Source: Cacajao melanocephalus
Taxonomy: Eukaryota; Chordata; Mammalia; Primates; Pitheciidae
NCBI GenBank assembly: GCA_963573385.1
Contig: CAUYLG010070615.1
Location: forward strand, 87,671-151,670
Direction: 5' to 3'
DNA length: 64,000 nt
The notes beneath the pieces were generated by a model that saw only the letters and a program-made list of their open reading frames with translations, was not told where the DNA came from and ran no database searches. This document shows, piece after piece, positions 63,453 to 64,000 of this stretch. The position numbers and the translations under genes were made by a program. Numbering within the stretch: the stretch's first letter is position 1; the number at the start of each line of letters is the position of its first letter.

Positions 63453-63840
63453 CATAAAAGTAGGCTTGACTTGACAAATGAGAATTGGAGTGTCAAATTT
63501 GCTTCAAGGTGGTCAAGCTAAAAGTGTGGAACAACCAGAAATTAGAGCAGGCACTTTACTGGGAAGCAAGGTGGAGAGAAGGGATGATAAAAGGAAATCA
63601 CTTCTTTGGACTTTTCATTCCAAATAAAACCCCAGTCTATAATCACAATCCATTAACTCAAGAAGTATTCATTCAATTCCTACTGTGTGCTCCGGGCTTT
63701 TGTAAGAGCTGCCAATGGAGAGACGCCCATCATCATGAATACAATCATGATGTAACAGAAAACTGGCAACCCAGAGGCCTAATTCTAAAAGCAATCTTTT
63801 TGCCAGCAAAACATTTTAAAAATTGAATCAGATTTTTGAC
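63451..63840. other. Intergenic, no gene seen
   Basis: A 113-codon plus frame (63485-63826) shows no recognisable domain. Confidence 0.45.
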
Positions 63841-63842
63841 GG

Positions 63843-64000
63843 GGCTTATGATTATAATCCCAGCACTTTGGGAGGCCAAGGTGGGTGGATCACGAGGTCA
63901 GGAGTTCAAGACCAGCCTGGCCAACATGGTGAAACCCCGCCTCTACTAAAAATACAAAAATTAGCCAAGCATGGTGGCGGGCGCCTATAATTCCAGCCAC
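63843..64000 (+). mobile_element. Alu, cut by the window end
   Basis: TATAATCCCAGCACTTTGGG onward to the start of the right arm; the usual first bases are replaced by GACGGGGCTTATGAT. Confidence 0.9.

Overview
The window is nuclear DNA from a primate, very probably an anthropoid. It is packed with full-length dimeric Alu elements on both strands, plus L1, L2, MIR, MaLR LTRs and fossil DNA transposons. I recognise one protein-coding gene, NKX2-3, a two-exon NK2-class homeobox gene on the minus strand. The predicted protein is 363 residues. A few residues and the glycine-tract length differ from the human protein as I remember it, so a non-human primate is possible. Species cannot be fixed from the sequence alone.

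Layout. From 1 to 22.5 kb is intergenic DNA dense in Alu, L1, MIR, L2, one MST/THE1-like LTR and one MLT1 LTR. It has no supportable gene, but holds two strong CTCF-like motifs (4.29 and 16.51 kb) and a diverged local duplication (8.7/9.6 kb). From 22.5 to 46 kb there are no Alus at all. This block holds an orphan CpG-rich patch at 23.5-24.3 kb, a GC-rich block at 26.7-27.8 kb, NKX2-3 (3' UTR, exon 2, 1.5 kb intron, exon 1, CpG-rich promoter; about 28.15-31.8 kb), and 14 kb of upstream flank. The flank holds little but MIR/L2 fragments and several candidate regulatory segments, the clearest at 40.2-40.3 kb.

From 45.5 to 49 kb a nested transposon stack is visible: a hAT-like element holding Tigger1, which itself holds two Alus. 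From 49 to 64 kb is ordinary repeat-rich intergenic DNA with L1 fragments, a Tc1/mariner-type element nested in L1, MaLR LTRs, a probable ERV LTR and more Alus.

How it works together: this is the typical setting of a developmental transcription factor, one small gene inside a transposon-poor regulatory domain with repeat-dense shoulders. NKX2-3 acts in visceral mesoderm of gut and spleen and in lymphoid-tissue endothelium. From established knowledge, loss in mouse disturbs spleen and Peyer's patch formation, and common variants near the human gene associate with inflammatory bowel disease. I found no CRISPR array, operon, tRNA, rRNA or other RNA gene. Most long open frames lie in Alus or CpG-rich DNA and are not credible genes.
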